Source of the DNA: Xanthomonas euroxanthea
GTDB taxonomy: Bacteria > Pseudomonadota > Gammaproteobacteria > Xanthomonadales > Xanthomonadaceae
Direction of reading: 5' to 3'
Assembly: GCF_900476395.1 (NCBI RefSeq)
Contig: NZ_UIHB01000001.1
Coordinates: 959,385 to 1,023,384 of the forward strand
Length of the DNA stretch: 64,000 nt
Both the position numbers and the translations under genes were made by a program. The notes beneath the pieces are model-generated. The model was not told where the DNA came from, searched no databases, and saw only the letters and a list, made by a program, of their open reading frames with translations. Numbering within the stretch: the stretch's first letter is position 1; every line of letters starts with the position of its first letter. This document shows, piece by piece, positions 42,308 to 52,394 of the stretch.

Positions 42308-42445
42308 ATCGGCGCGGTATCGCTCGCGTTCCAGCATGGCGTGGAATGGAAGTGCGCTGTGCGCAACACCCCGACTGAGGTCTCGACGACCCGGGCAATG
42401 ACACGGCACCAGGCGCATGCAGCGATGTGCATGGTGCCTGCGCTC

Positions 42446-44116
42446 CTACCTGCTGTCCAGCGCCACGGTGCCAGCTGCCACGCCGCTCGCATCCAGCGGC
42501 CTGGCGCGCGTCGCAGTGCGCGCAGCGTGCTGGTGCAGCGCGGGAGTGATCTGCGCACGGAAGCGCCGTACCACCCATGTCTCGTCCAGTAGCGCAAAGG
42601 CGAAAAAGCCCAGCAACGTGCCGGCAACCAGCGTGGGTGCATGTGCGAACGTGCCGGGCAGCAACAGGCTCAGCCACAGGAAGATGTTCGGCGAGGTCTG
42701 CAGCAGGTGGATGTCCGAGGCGATCGCCGCGGACACGGCCTTGCCCGTCACGCGCTGGTAGGCGGACAGATACGCTGCGCTGCCCAGGCGGCAGGCCAGC
42801 AGCAGCGCAAACGGCAGCAGCAAGGCGGCCCATGCCTGCCAACCCCCATGCCCCAGGGCGTCTGCCAACGGCCTGCCACCCGCTTGCAGCCCCACCAGCA
42901 AGGCCAGCGGCACCATCGTCAGCGAGCCCGCCCAGCCCCAGTTGGTGGCCAGTTTGCCGGCTGCGATCGGCCGCGCACGTCGCCAGCCCTGTGCCAGCAG
43001 GGATGGCACCGCCAGCGCGATCAGCAACACCACGAAGAAGCGCTCCAGTGCATGCGCACTGCCCAGCACCTCGTGGTGATCCAGGAACAGCAACAGCAAT
43101 GCAGCCGGCAGCACGATCGACAGCACCAGGGTGTAGCGCGCCGCAAAGAAGTAATCGCCGCCGCGCGCAAGCGAGAAGGTGGGCACCGACAGCGCTGGTG
43201 GCACGATCAGCAGCAAGCCGAGGACATGCACCCACTCGTTATGCGACTGCGTGAGCAGCACCATGGCCAGCCCGGCGCGTGCAAGACTGACCACGCTCAA
43301 TGCGAGGTTCTCCGGTCCTCCGGTCAGGCGCAATGCACCCGGTTCGATACGCACCGACAGGAAGAACGCATTCACCGCCAGCAGCGCCACGATGGCGGTG
43401 GAGGTGAGCCCGTGCGGCACTGCGAGGCCCACGCACGACAACGCAAAGCCGGCCACGGCGGCGATCAGCATCCATTGCAGCAAATGGATTTCGGTCTGCT
43501 CGCCCAGGTAGTTCAGACCTGAGGAACTGCGCGCGGTCATGCGCTTGAGCTCCTCCCACGACAACGGGCGCGAATTGGGCAGCCGGAAGTCCATGTACTC
43601 GGCGGGCGGCAGGCCCGAGGCGATCAATGCGAACACTTCGACGATGTACTTGTGCGCCACCACCAGCACCTGCTTGCCCTGGCGGTCCAGCGGTGCCAGC
43701 ACCGTGTCGTAGTAGTGCTTGCAACGCGCGTACATGTCCATCCAGTGCTCGCCGTCAGGCGGTGCGCCATCGGCATCGTGAAAACAGGCATCGAAGAGGC
43801 CATGGCCGATCGACTTCTTGATCAGCGTCTTGTTCTTGCCGGCGAAAATGCCGAAGTCGCGCTCATTCAGCGCATCGCTGTACAGCACCTGCGGTGCGTC
43901 GCGGACGCCTTCCAGGATGATCGCCGCGGTGGCCTGGGCGCGTTCGAGCGTCGAGACATGCACCTGGTCGAAACGCAGCCCGCGTTCTCGAACGAAGTCG
44001 GCTGCCTGCCGGGCCTGTCGGCGGCCCAGTGGCGTCAGCGGCGAATCCTGCGCACCGGCAAAATAGTTCTGCTCGTTGGCGAGCGACTCGCCATGGCGGA
44101 CGAAGTACAGAGGCAT
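42446..44116 (-). CDS. Histidine phosphatase domain fused to polytopic membrane domain
   Basis: 556 aa. Residues 1-~215 form a phosphoglycerate-mutase-like histidine phosphatase: phosphoacceptor His8 in FVRHGES, LTPLGRRQA, acid Glu in LNERDFG, second catalytic His155 in LVVAHKY. Residues ~225-530 hold about ten hydrophobic segments (AAVAGFALSCVGLA ... TLLGFFAFALL) resembling a transporter or exporter-like module. ATG 44116 starts right at the phosphatase. The fusion would place a soluble phosphatase at the inner membrane face. Neither substrate nor cargo is known. Confidence 0.85.
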   Translation of the reverse strand: MPLYFVRHGESLANEQNYFAGAQDSPLTPLGRRQARQAADFVRERGLRFDQVHVSTLERAQATAAIILEGVRDAPQVLYSDALNERDFGIFAGKNKTLIKKSIGHGLFDACFHDADGAPPDGEHWMDMYARCKHYYDTVLAPLDRQGKQVLVVAHKYIVEVFALIASGLPPAEYMDFRLPNSRPLSWEELKRMTARSSSGLNYLGEQTEIHLLQWMLIAAVAGFALSCVGLAVPHGLTSTAIVALLAVNAFFLSVRIEPGALRLTGGPENLALSVVSLARAGLAMVLLTQSHNEWVHVLGLLLIVPPALSVPTFSLARGGDYFFAARYTLVLSIVLPAALLLLFLDHHEVLGSAHALERFFVVLLIALAVPSLLAQGWRRARPIAAGKLATNWGWAGSLTMVPLALLVGLQAGGRPLADALGHGGWQAWAALLLPFALLLACRLGSAAYLSAYQRVTGKAVSAAIASDIHLLQTSPNIFLWLSLLLPGTFAHAPTLVAGTLLGFFAFALLDETWVVRRFRAQITPALHQHAARTATRARPLDASGVAAGTVALDSR

Positions 44117-44532
44117 CGGCTTGCTCCGGTTGCTCGATTGTTCGGCGGTCGAGAACGTTGTCCGATGACCGGGCAACGCCCTTCGCTGCACTCGGCACGC
44201 CTGCCTGCAGACGACAACGGCGTGCATCGGGCTGCCACATAGGTCCGGGACGCAGCAGGATTCGTTGCATCAACAGACTCTCCGTGCCGGTTTGATTCAG
44301 CGCCTGTCCAAGTTTGTGTTGATGGCCACTGGATACAAAGGCGGCAGCCGCGGCACGACTGCCCGCCATGGCCGCATGCGGATGCCTGAAAGCACGCGGC
44401 CTGCGCGCGCATGCTGCGGCGCAGGCCGCGTATCGAGCGGCTGGTGACGCGGTGCTGCACAGGCGTGCGAATGCTTACCTGCCCGGTCAACGGTCACCTG
44501 CGTGCGGCCGATTCAACAACCGTGGCGATCGC
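44117..44532. other. Spacer between amylase and phosphatase-fusion genes
   Basis: 416 bp with no supported gene. Frames on both strands are Arg/Ala-rich shadows. It must contain the promoter of the minus-strand phosphatase fusion; none was clear. Confidence 0.4.
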
Positions 44533-45960
44533 TCAGCGACGCCACATGCGCGCGCCACGCGCCGGCAGCGTAAAGGTGTGGGAGCTGCCGGTGATGCGGA
44601 CCACGTTGCCGGAGCCCAGCGCATCGGTGTAGTCGGCATTCCAGTACAACACGCTGTTGTTCATGCCCACCGTGGTGGTGACCGGATTGCCGCACTTGTT
44701 GATGCCAACGATGCCCAGGCTGCCACGACGGAACAGGATATGGCAGGCGCTGGACGACAGTACCTGCATGTCGGTGCCCTGCATGCCGTTGTGGAAGCCG
44801 ATCATGCGACGCAGATCCTCGCGTCGATAGGCATTGACCCAGCGGTTGTCGCCGCTTTCGTTGTTGTCGGTGTAGATCATCGGCATGCCGCCGTTGCGGC
44901 CGATCAGATACGCGTACGCCAGCGTCTCATCGACCGGGTCGAGGATGGCGTAACGGAAGCCGGCATTGTTGGGGATGTCGTGGGTGACGGCGAAGGTCAC
45001 CGCGCGATTGCCTGGCAAGGCCTGCCCGGTGGATGCCGGATCCACCAGCTGCTGCAGGCTCGCGCCAATGGCGAATGCATTGCGGACCGCGTTGAACAGC
45101 GGGAAGTCGTAGGCCGCATGCGGTGTGGATTGCAGATACGGTGCCAGGAATTGATCGTAATCGCCGTTACCGGTGCCGCCGCCGGTGATGACTTCGCCGA
45201 ACACATACACGCCGGAGCGGATGCCGGCATCGAACACGCGGTTGAGGTGGTCGAAGGACATGTGCTTGGCCGCGTCGACCCGGAAGCCGGTGACGCCCAG
45301 GCCCTTGAGTGCCTGCAGATAGGCGCGCTGCTGTTGCACCACCCACTCATTGCCGACCAGATCCGGCAGGCCCGGATCGCTGCCGCCACCGCAGATACGA
45401 TAGGTGCGCACCTGATAGGTGTCGTTGTAGTTGGTGATGCACTGTGCCGGGCCGAAATCGCTGGCGCTCAGCAAGTTCGATTGCAGGGTGCCGAACAGGC
45501 GCAACGTATCGTAACGGCCCGAATCTGCAGCATATTGCGCGAGCACGGCGCTGCCGGGGTAATCGAGGTCCGAACGTGTCGCCGCCTCGTTGGCCATGTG
45601 GTTGAGCACGACATCGGCATAGGTTTCCACGCCGTTGTTGGCCAATGCCTGCACCATGCGCCTGAAGGCGATGGTGTCGCCGAGCGGGTTGTCGATCAGG
45701 CGGATGTCCTGCGGCTGGTAACGCGCCCACCAGGCGCTGCCTTCGGAGCGGTACGCCGGCGCAACCAGGACCTTGCGATACCCGGCATCGGCAATCTGCC
45801 TGGCGCGCGCTTCCACGGTGGCATACGGCCAGTTGAAGGCATGCAGGATGACATCGGCCTGGACGTTGGCTGTCACCAGCAGCAAGGCCAGCGCGGTGAG
45901 CAATGCGCGGGCGCCGCGCTGCAGGGCCGAGGTTGGAGAGTGGGCAGGTGTGGTGCGCAT
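44533..45960 (-). CDS. Secreted alpha-amylase (GH13)
   Basis: Extracellular starch hydrolase, 475 aa, with an N-terminal signal (RALLTALALLLVTANVQA). The TIM barrel shows DVVLNHMAN (region I), GFRVDAAKH (region II, nucleophile Asp), FGEVITGG (region III, acid Glu) and FAVTHDIPNN (region IV, Asp); a C-terminal all-beta domain ends in HTFTLPARGARMW. ATG 45960 places the signal ~15 residues in; the long upstream extension lacks support. Downstream of a 327-bp spacer. Similar to plant-like bacterial amylases. Confidence 0.93.
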   Translation of the reverse strand: MRTTPAHSPTSALQRGARALLTALALLLVTANVQADVILHAFNWPYATVEARARQIADAGYRKVLVAPAYRSEGSAWWARYQPQDIRLIDNPLGDTIAFRRMVQALANNGVETYADVVLNHMANEAATRSDLDYPGSAVLAQYAADSGRYDTLRLFGTLQSNLLSASDFGPAQCITNYNDTYQVRTYRICGGGSDPGLPDLVGNEWVVQQQRAYLQALKGLGVTGFRVDAAKHMSFDHLNRVFDAGIRSGVYVFGEVITGGGTGNGDYDQFLAPYLQSTPHAAYDFPLFNAVRNAFAIGASLQQLVDPASTGQALPGNRAVTFAVTHDIPNNAGFRYAILDPVDETLAYAYLIGRNGGMPMIYTDNNESGDNRWVNAYRREDLRRMIGFHNGMQGTDMQVLSSSACHILFRRGSLGIVGINKCGNPVTTTVGMNNSVLYWNADYTDALGSGNVVRITGSSHTFTLPARGARMWRR

Positions 45961-46287
45961 CGGGTGGTTCTCCAGTGGTAGGCGCAGGCCGGCGTGTGCA
46001 TCACGCTGCCCGCGGCAAGGCCTCCGGCCCCTGTTCCGGAGAGCGCGCGCACGGCGTGCAGCGCGCGGTGATGCTAAGCGTGCATCGCGACGCAACATCG
46101 GTGTTGTGCATACGTATTCAATGCAATGGACCGCGGAACTGCGCACGGCGTTCGGCGGCAACAGGGTGGCCGGTCGCACAATGCAGCGCAGCGGCGAACG
46201 GCGCCGCGCTTGGTTTCGGCCGGGAGCTCGCGGAAGCCGGGTGCCGGGCGCGCTAAACTAGCGGCCAGTTCATTGCCGATCCTTCCC
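45961..46287. other. Divergent spacer amylase / DUF2058 gene
   Basis: No gene. Contains ATACGTAT at 46108-46115 within TGCATACGTATTCAATGCA, a weak palindrome that might be an operator for the amylase, and TAAACT (46254-46259) as a possible -10 box for the plus-strand gene. Both are low confidence. Confidence 0.35.
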
Positions 46288-46833
46288 ATGCGTAATCCAT
46301 TGCAAGAACAACTGCTCAAGGCCGGGCTGGTCAAGAAGGCCCAGGTGGACAAGGTGGCGCGTGAGCAGGTCAAGCAACGTCATGCCAAGGGCGGGGCGGC
46401 ATTGCCCGCAGATGCCGACAAGGTGGATGCAGCGCGCCTGCAGGCCGAGCGCGCCGAGCGTGATCGCGCACTGGCCGAGGAGCGCAAGGTGCAGCTGCGG
46501 CGGCAGGAACTGCTGGCCCAGGTCCGGCAGATCGTGGAGACCAACAAGGTCAAGCGTGAGGGCGAGATCGACTACCGCTTCAACGACGGCAGCGTCATCC
46601 GCAGCGTGCTGGTCAACACTGCGCTCCGCAGCCAGCTGGCCAGCGGCGCGCTGGTGATCGTGCGGCATGGCGATGGCTTTGAGCTGATTCCGCGCGCCGC
46701 TGCCGACAAGGTCTACAGCCGCGATGCGGACGTTGTGGTGCTGGATCATGGCCGTAGCAGCACGCCATCGGCGCCGGACAGCGACGACGACTATTACAGC
46801 CAGTTCAAGGTACCGGACGATCTGATCTGGTAA
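46288..46833 (+). CDS. DUF2058 (YaiL-like) nucleoprotein/polynucleotide-associated protein
   Basis: 181 aa. N-terminal basic segment NPLQEQLLKAGLVKKAQVDKVAREQVKQR, long charged helix, then the conserved DUF2058 core EIDYRFNDGSVIRSVLVN and LVIVRHGDGFELIPRAAADK, ending in YSQFKVPDDLIW. Start is ATG 46288 where family similarity begins. Expected to be a cytoplasmic RNA/DNA-associated protein; precise role unknown. Confidence 0.88.
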   Translation: MRNPLQEQLLKAGLVKKAQVDKVAREQVKQRHAKGGAALPADADKVDAARLQAERAERDRALAEERKVQLRRQELLAQVRQIVETNKVKREGEIDYRFNDGSVIRSVLVNTALRSQLASGALVIVRHGDGFELIPRAAADKVYSRDADVVVLDHGRSSTPSAPDSDDDYYSQFKVPDDLIW

Positions 46834-46890
46834 GTGGTCGCATGGCAGGGCTGCAGGCTACCCTGGCGTTCTTTGCCACTTACCACCGTC

Positions 46891-47448
46891 ATGTCCATCG
46901 TTCTCACACCGTTTGCCCGCACCCGTCTGTTTCCCCGCGATGGTCGTCGCAACGCCATCCAGGATTGCACGCCCGAGCAGTTCATCCAGCGGCTCAACGA
47001 AGAAACGCCGGTACGCGTGATCGCAGGCTATGCGCCGTTCTGCCAGCTGCATGTGCACCGCAACTGGACCTCGACGCGCTGCCTCACTGTGCCGATCACC
47101 GATGACAACCGCCATCAGTTGCGTTCCGGCTATGAGGCACGCAGCACGCAGGAGTTGCCGGTGCTGGTGCGCTGGTTCGAAGGGGTGGAGCCCCCGGTGG
47201 CGACGTACTTGCTGCCGATCCTCTACAGCCGCGATCAACTGGCCAGGGAAGGCGCGCCGATCGACGCCGATTGGGGCGTGGTCGGTTGCCTCTACACCAC
47301 CGAGCCGGAAGAAATTCCGATGGCGCCCATCACCATGCTGCGCAATGCACTGGGCGTGGACGAGGGCGGCTCCGGTGTGGCACTGGACCGCGACGCGTAC
47401 CGGCGCAGCGTTGCGTTCTGGGAACGCAATGCGAACTGGCGGCCGTAG
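46891..47448 (+). CDS. DUF3228 family protein
   Basis: 185 aa, matching the DUF3228 pattern: IQRLNEETPVRVIAGYAPFCQLHVHRNW, LVRWFEGVEPPVATYLLPILYSRDQLAREG, DWGVVGCLYTTEPEEIPMAPITMLRNALGVDEGGSGV. ATG 46891 begins MSIVLTPFARTRLFPRDG; the further-upstream in-frame ATG 46834 begins inside the DUF2058 gene end and is unlikely. No known activity. Confidence 0.85.
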   Translation: MSIVLTPFARTRLFPRDGRRNAIQDCTPEQFIQRLNEETPVRVIAGYAPFCQLHVHRNWTSTRCLTVPITDDNRHQLRSGYEARSTQELPVLVRWFEGVEPPVATYLLPILYSRDQLAREGAPIDADWGVVGCLYTTEPEEIPMAPITMLRNALGVDEGGSGVALDRDAYRRSVAFWERNANWRP

Positions 47449-47611
47449 CAGGCCGCCAGCTGCAGCGTATTGTGCGACTTTTCGCGCGGCAGGGAAAAGA
47501 GCGCTGCTGCTTAACTCGGGCCTGTCGATGTCGCCGCATGCGGCGAGCGGAGGTCGATCGCCGTGTGGGGCCGCTTCCACGCATGGCCATCACCATCCGG
47601 CATCCTGCAAA

Positions 47612-47637
47612 GAAAACGGGCGCCTTGCGGCGCCCGT
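47612..47637 (-). terminator. Rho-independent terminator of ahcY
   Basis: On the minus strand ACGGGCGCC/GGCGCCCGT is a perfect 9-bp stem with loop GCAA, followed by TTTTCTTTGC. It lies 44 nt beyond the ahcY stop. The remaining spacer 47449-47611 shows no feature. Confidence 0.85.
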
Positions 47638-47680
47638 CCTGTTCAAGCGGTGACATCCGGGCAATCAACCGCCCGGCTGA

Positions 47681-49123
<1,443 letters not shown>

Positions 49124-49158
49124 GCAATAGCTCCGGTAGGCAAACAAATGTCTGCAGT

Positions 49159-49268
49159 TCCGGGCGCCGTTGAACGATGAATGCTGGTCGAGCCTGGCCG
49201 TAGTTTCCTGCACCTGTGGTGCAGTAGGCAGATCAGTCCGCCATACCGGTCGCAGCGCCCCTCGACGA
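49159..49268 (-). ncRNA. SAH riboswitch in the ahcY leader
   Basis: On the minus strand the three conserved blocks of the S-adenosylhomocysteine riboswitch occur in order: GAGGGGCGCTGCGACC (49249-49264), GGCCAGGCTCG (49189-49199) and CAACGGCGCCCGG (49160-49172). CGAG can pair with CTCG (P1) and GGGCGC with GCGCCC (the pseudoknot). The family is known to raise ahcY expression when SAH accumulates. Distance to the ribosome binding site is about 25 nt, consistent with translational or transcriptional ON control. Confidence 0.85.
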
Positions 49269-49392
49269 GAGCATCGATTATATCGGCAGCACCCCCCTCC
49301 GGCATGAATTGGTGTGCACCCAACCAACGGCAGGGGGAGCGGTGCGCGGGCGGCTGCTATGGTCCGGAGTCGATCGACACTGGGGATGGACA

Positions 49393-51921
49393 ATGCAGGC
49401 GATACCCGATGCACGGCACGGCAGGCGGCGGCAGCGATGGGTCCTAGTCGGCGCGCTGGCGCTGAGCGCAACACCACTGGCTGCAGCGGCAGCCGTCGCA
49501 CCGGTCGCCCAGCCCGCTGCCGCGGCAAGCACCGGCTACCAGCTGCCCTCCAAGGCGCTGCAGGCGGTGGTGGATGCCCCGCGCGCACCGCTGCTGCACC
49601 TGTCGCCCAAACGCGACCTGGGCGCGATGGTGCAGTTGCCGGCATTGCCGGACATCGCCGAAGTGGCCCAGCCCGAGCTCAAGCTGGCCGGCCTGCGCAT
49701 CCATCCCAAGACGGTTGCCAGCAGCCGGTTTGCCTTTGCCGACAAGCTGTGGCTGCTGTCGGTGGCCGATGGCAGCGAGCGGCAGATCACCGGTCTGCCG
49801 ACGCCGTTGGCGCTGGCTACGGTGAGCTGGTCGCCGGATCAGCGTTATCTGGCGTTCCGCCGCGAGGACGCGGCCAGCGGGGCCAACGAACTGTGGCTGG
49901 TGGACGTGGCGGCCGGGCAGGCCAGGCGCCTGGTCGCCGGCTTGAACACCAGCGTCGACGACGCCTTGCACTGGTTGCCCGATGGCAGCGGCCTGTTGCT
50001 GCAACAGCAGGTGGCCGGGCAGGGCACGCCACCGGCGCGCGACGCGAACCCGGCCGGCCCGGCGATCCAGCAGACCAGTGCCGCGGCCGGCGTGCGCTCG
50101 CTGCCGACCTACCAGGACCTGCTGCGCAACGAGGCCGACGCACGCGTGTTCGAGTACTACGCTACCGGCCAGCCGATCATCGTCGGCGTGACCGGGCAGG
50201 TGCGCCCGATCGCCACGCCCGGCATCTATCTCAACCTGTCGGTATCGCCGGATGGCCGCTACCTCCTGAGCGAACGCGCCGAGCGGCCGTTTTCATATGT
50301 GGTGCCGGTGGACAACTTCGCCCGCCGCATCGAGGTGCTGGACCTGCAGGGCAAGCTGGTGCGGCAGATCGCCCAGCTGCCGTTGGTCGAAGGCCTGCCG
50401 ACCGGCAACGACGCGGTGCCCACCGGCGTGCGCGACATCGCCTGGCGCGCCGATGCGCCGGCCACGCTGGTCTGGGCCGAGGCGCAGGACGGCGGTGATC
50501 CGGCCCGCGCGAGCACGGTCCGCGATGCGGTGCTGATGCAGGCCGCGCCGTTCGCGCGCGCGCCGGTGACGCTGGCACGGTTGGGTAGCCGGTATGAAGG
50601 CATCCAGTGGGGCCGCGGCGATCTGGCCATCCTCAGCGAAAGCTGGTGGAAGACCCGCCGCACCAAACAGTGGCGCATCGCACCGGACCAGCCACAGCGC
50701 GCACCCGAATTGCTCTGGGACCGCTCCTCGCAGGACCGCTACAACGATCCCGGCACGCCGGCGACCGTGGCCGACGGCAAGGGCCGCACGCTGCTGCAGA
50801 CCGGCGCCGACGGCAACAGCCTGTTCCTGCTCGGCAAGGGCGCTTCGCCGGAAGGTGATCGCCCGTTCGTGGATCGCTTCGATCTGCGCAGCAAGCGTGC
50901 CACGCGTCTGTTCCATTCGCAGGCGCCGAGCTATTCCGCGCCGCTGGCGTTGCTGGACGCGCAGGGCACGCAGTTGCTGCTCAGCCGCGAATCGCCCGAG
51001 GAGCCGGCCAACTACGTCGTGCAGACGTTGGGCGACGCAGCGCCTGCACCGCGGGCGTTGACGCATTTCGCCCACCCGCTGCCGCAGTTGCGCGGCGTGC
51101 AGAAGGAGCAGATCCGCTACAAGCGCGCCGATGGCGTGGACCTCACCGCCACGCTGCTGCTGCCGCCCGGTTACGACCCCAAGCGCGACGGCCCGCGGCC
51201 GCTGCTGATGTGGGCCTACCCGGGCGAGTTCAAGAGTGCCGATACCGCCAGCCAGGTCACCGACTCGCCGTACCGTTTCAACGCGATCAGCTACTGGGGC
51301 CCGCAGGCGTTCCTGGCGATCGGCTATGTGGTGCTCAACAACCCGACCATGCCGATCGTCGGCGAGGGCGATGCCGAGCCCAACGACACCTACGTGCCGC
51401 AGCTGGTCGCCGATGCGCAGGCCGCGGTGGACGAAGTGGTGCGGCGCGGGGTCACCGACCGCGAACACATCGCCATCGGCGGGCATTCCTATGGCGCCTT
51501 CATGACCGCCAACCTGCTTGCGCACACGCGGCTGTTCAAGGCCGGCATCGCGCGCAGCGGCGCCTACAACCGCTCGCTGACGCCGTTCGGCTTCCAGGCC
51601 GAGGAGCGCAACTACTGGCAGGCGCAATCGGTGTACCAGGCGATGTCGCCGTTCAACTACGCCGACAGGATCAAGGACCCGCTGCTGCTGATCCACGGCC
51701 AGGACGACAACAACACCGGCACCTTCCCGATCCAGAGCGAGCGCATGTTCGCCGCGATCAAGGGTCTGGGTGGCACCGCGCGGCTGGTACTGCTGCCCAA
51801 CGAATCGCATGCGTATCGCGCACGGCAGTCGATCCTGCAGATGCTGGCCGAGAGCGAGCAGTGGTTGAAGACCCATCTCGGCGAACCGATGAAGGAGACC
51901 GGCGCGACCCGTACGCGTTGA
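49393..51921 (+). CDS. S9-family serine peptidase (prolyl oligopeptidase/glutamyl endopeptidase type)
   Basis: Exported peptidase, 842 aa. Signal peptide [19 protein letters not shown], beta-propeller region ~60-560 (e.g. [28 protein letters not shown]), then alpha/beta-hydrolase catalytic domain: nucleophile Ser in GGHSYGAFM, Asp in HGQDDNNTG, His in NESHAYR. Related to plant-type glutamyl endopeptidases (S9D). ATG 49393 has GGGGA 6 nt upstream. Divergent from ahcY with the riboswitch leader between. Confidence 0.93.
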   Translation: MQAIPDARHGRRRQRWVLVGALALSATPLAAAAAVAPVAQPAAAASTGYQLPSKALQAVVDAPRAPLLHLSPKRDLGAMVQLPALPDIAEVAQPELKLAGLRIHPKTVASSRFAFADKLWLLSVADGSERQITGLPTPLALATVSWSPDQRYLAFRREDAASGANELWLVDVAAGQARRLVAGLNTSVDDALHWLPDGSGLLLQQQVAGQGTPPARDANPAGPAIQQTSAAAGVRSLPTYQDLLRNEADARVFEYYATGQPIIVGVTGQVRPIATPGIYLNLSVSPDGRYLLSERAERPFSYVVPVDNFARRIEVLDLQGKLVRQIAQLPLVEGLPTGNDAVPTGVRDIAWRADAPATLVWAEAQDGGDPARASTVRDAVLMQAAPFARAPVTLARLGSRYEGIQWGRGDLAILSESWWKTRRTKQWRIAPDQPQRAPELLWDRSSQDRYNDPGTPATVADGKGRTLLQTGADGNSLFLLGKGASPEGDRPFVDRFDLRSKRATRLFHSQAPSYSAPLALLDAQGTQLLLSRESPEEPANYVVQTLGDAAPAPRALTHFAHPLPQLRGVQKEQIRYKRADGVDLTATLLLPPGYDPKRDGPRPLLMWAYPGEFKSADTASQVTDSPYRFNAISYWGPQAFLAIGYVVLNNPTMPIVGEGDAEPNDTYVPQLVADAQAAVDEVVRRGVTDREHIAIGGHSYGAFMTANLLAHTRLFKAGIARSGAYNRSLTPFGFQAEERNYWQAQSVYQAMSPFNYADRIKDPLLLIHGQDDNNTGTFPIQSERMFAAIKGLGGTARLVLLPNESHAYRARQSILQMLAESEQWLKTHLGEPMKETGATRTR

Positions 51922-52394
51922 TCGATGGTGGGCCGGCACCGATAGGAGCGCGCTTGCGCGCGATGCGGGGTTAGCGGTGAAGTGTCGTCGCGCCCGGGTG
52001 CGCTCCTACGTGGATGCGGCCCGCGCGTCCCGGGACGCATCGCCGCGCCGCCCACGCGATTGCCGCGATCACCCGTAGGAGCGCACCCGGGCGCGACGGG
52101 GGCATGACAGGACAGCCCCACTCCGCAGGCGCGGCTTGTCCGCGATGGGCGTTACCCGGACAACCCCACCCCGCAGGAGCGGGCTTGCCCGCGATGGGCA
52201 TGACCAGGCCAGCCCCACCTCGTAGGCGCGGCTTGCCCGACCTGCAAACTCTCGTCGCGCGCCAGCGCGCTCCTACGGAGTCGTCGGTAGGCCCACACGA
52301 TGGTTGATGATGAAACCGTCGTGCCGGTCGCGATCATCTAATCCTTTTGGGTTAGTCTTCGACGACTTTGCGCTTGAGAGGGTGTGCGTTTCCG
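51922..52394. repeat. REP-like GTAGGAGCGC repeat cluster before ppc
   Basis: At least six related half elements: TAGGAGCGC (51941) with GCGCTCCTAC (51999), CGTAGGAGCGCACCCGGGCG (52075), GCAGGCGCGGCTTGTCCGCG (52123), GCAGGAGCGGGCTTGCCCGC (52172), GTAGGCGCGGCTTGCCCGAC (52222), and GCGCGCTCCTACGG (52267). They occur in both orientations and can pair as hairpins. The 3' end holds the ppc promoter region and a small stem CTAATCC/GGTTAG (52339-52355). No gene. Confidence 0.8.

Noticed and set aside
46103-46125. ATACGTAT palindrome as an operator for the amylase gene
   Set aside because: Only 8 bp symmetric and no related copy in the window; kept as a remark on the spacer rather than as a site.
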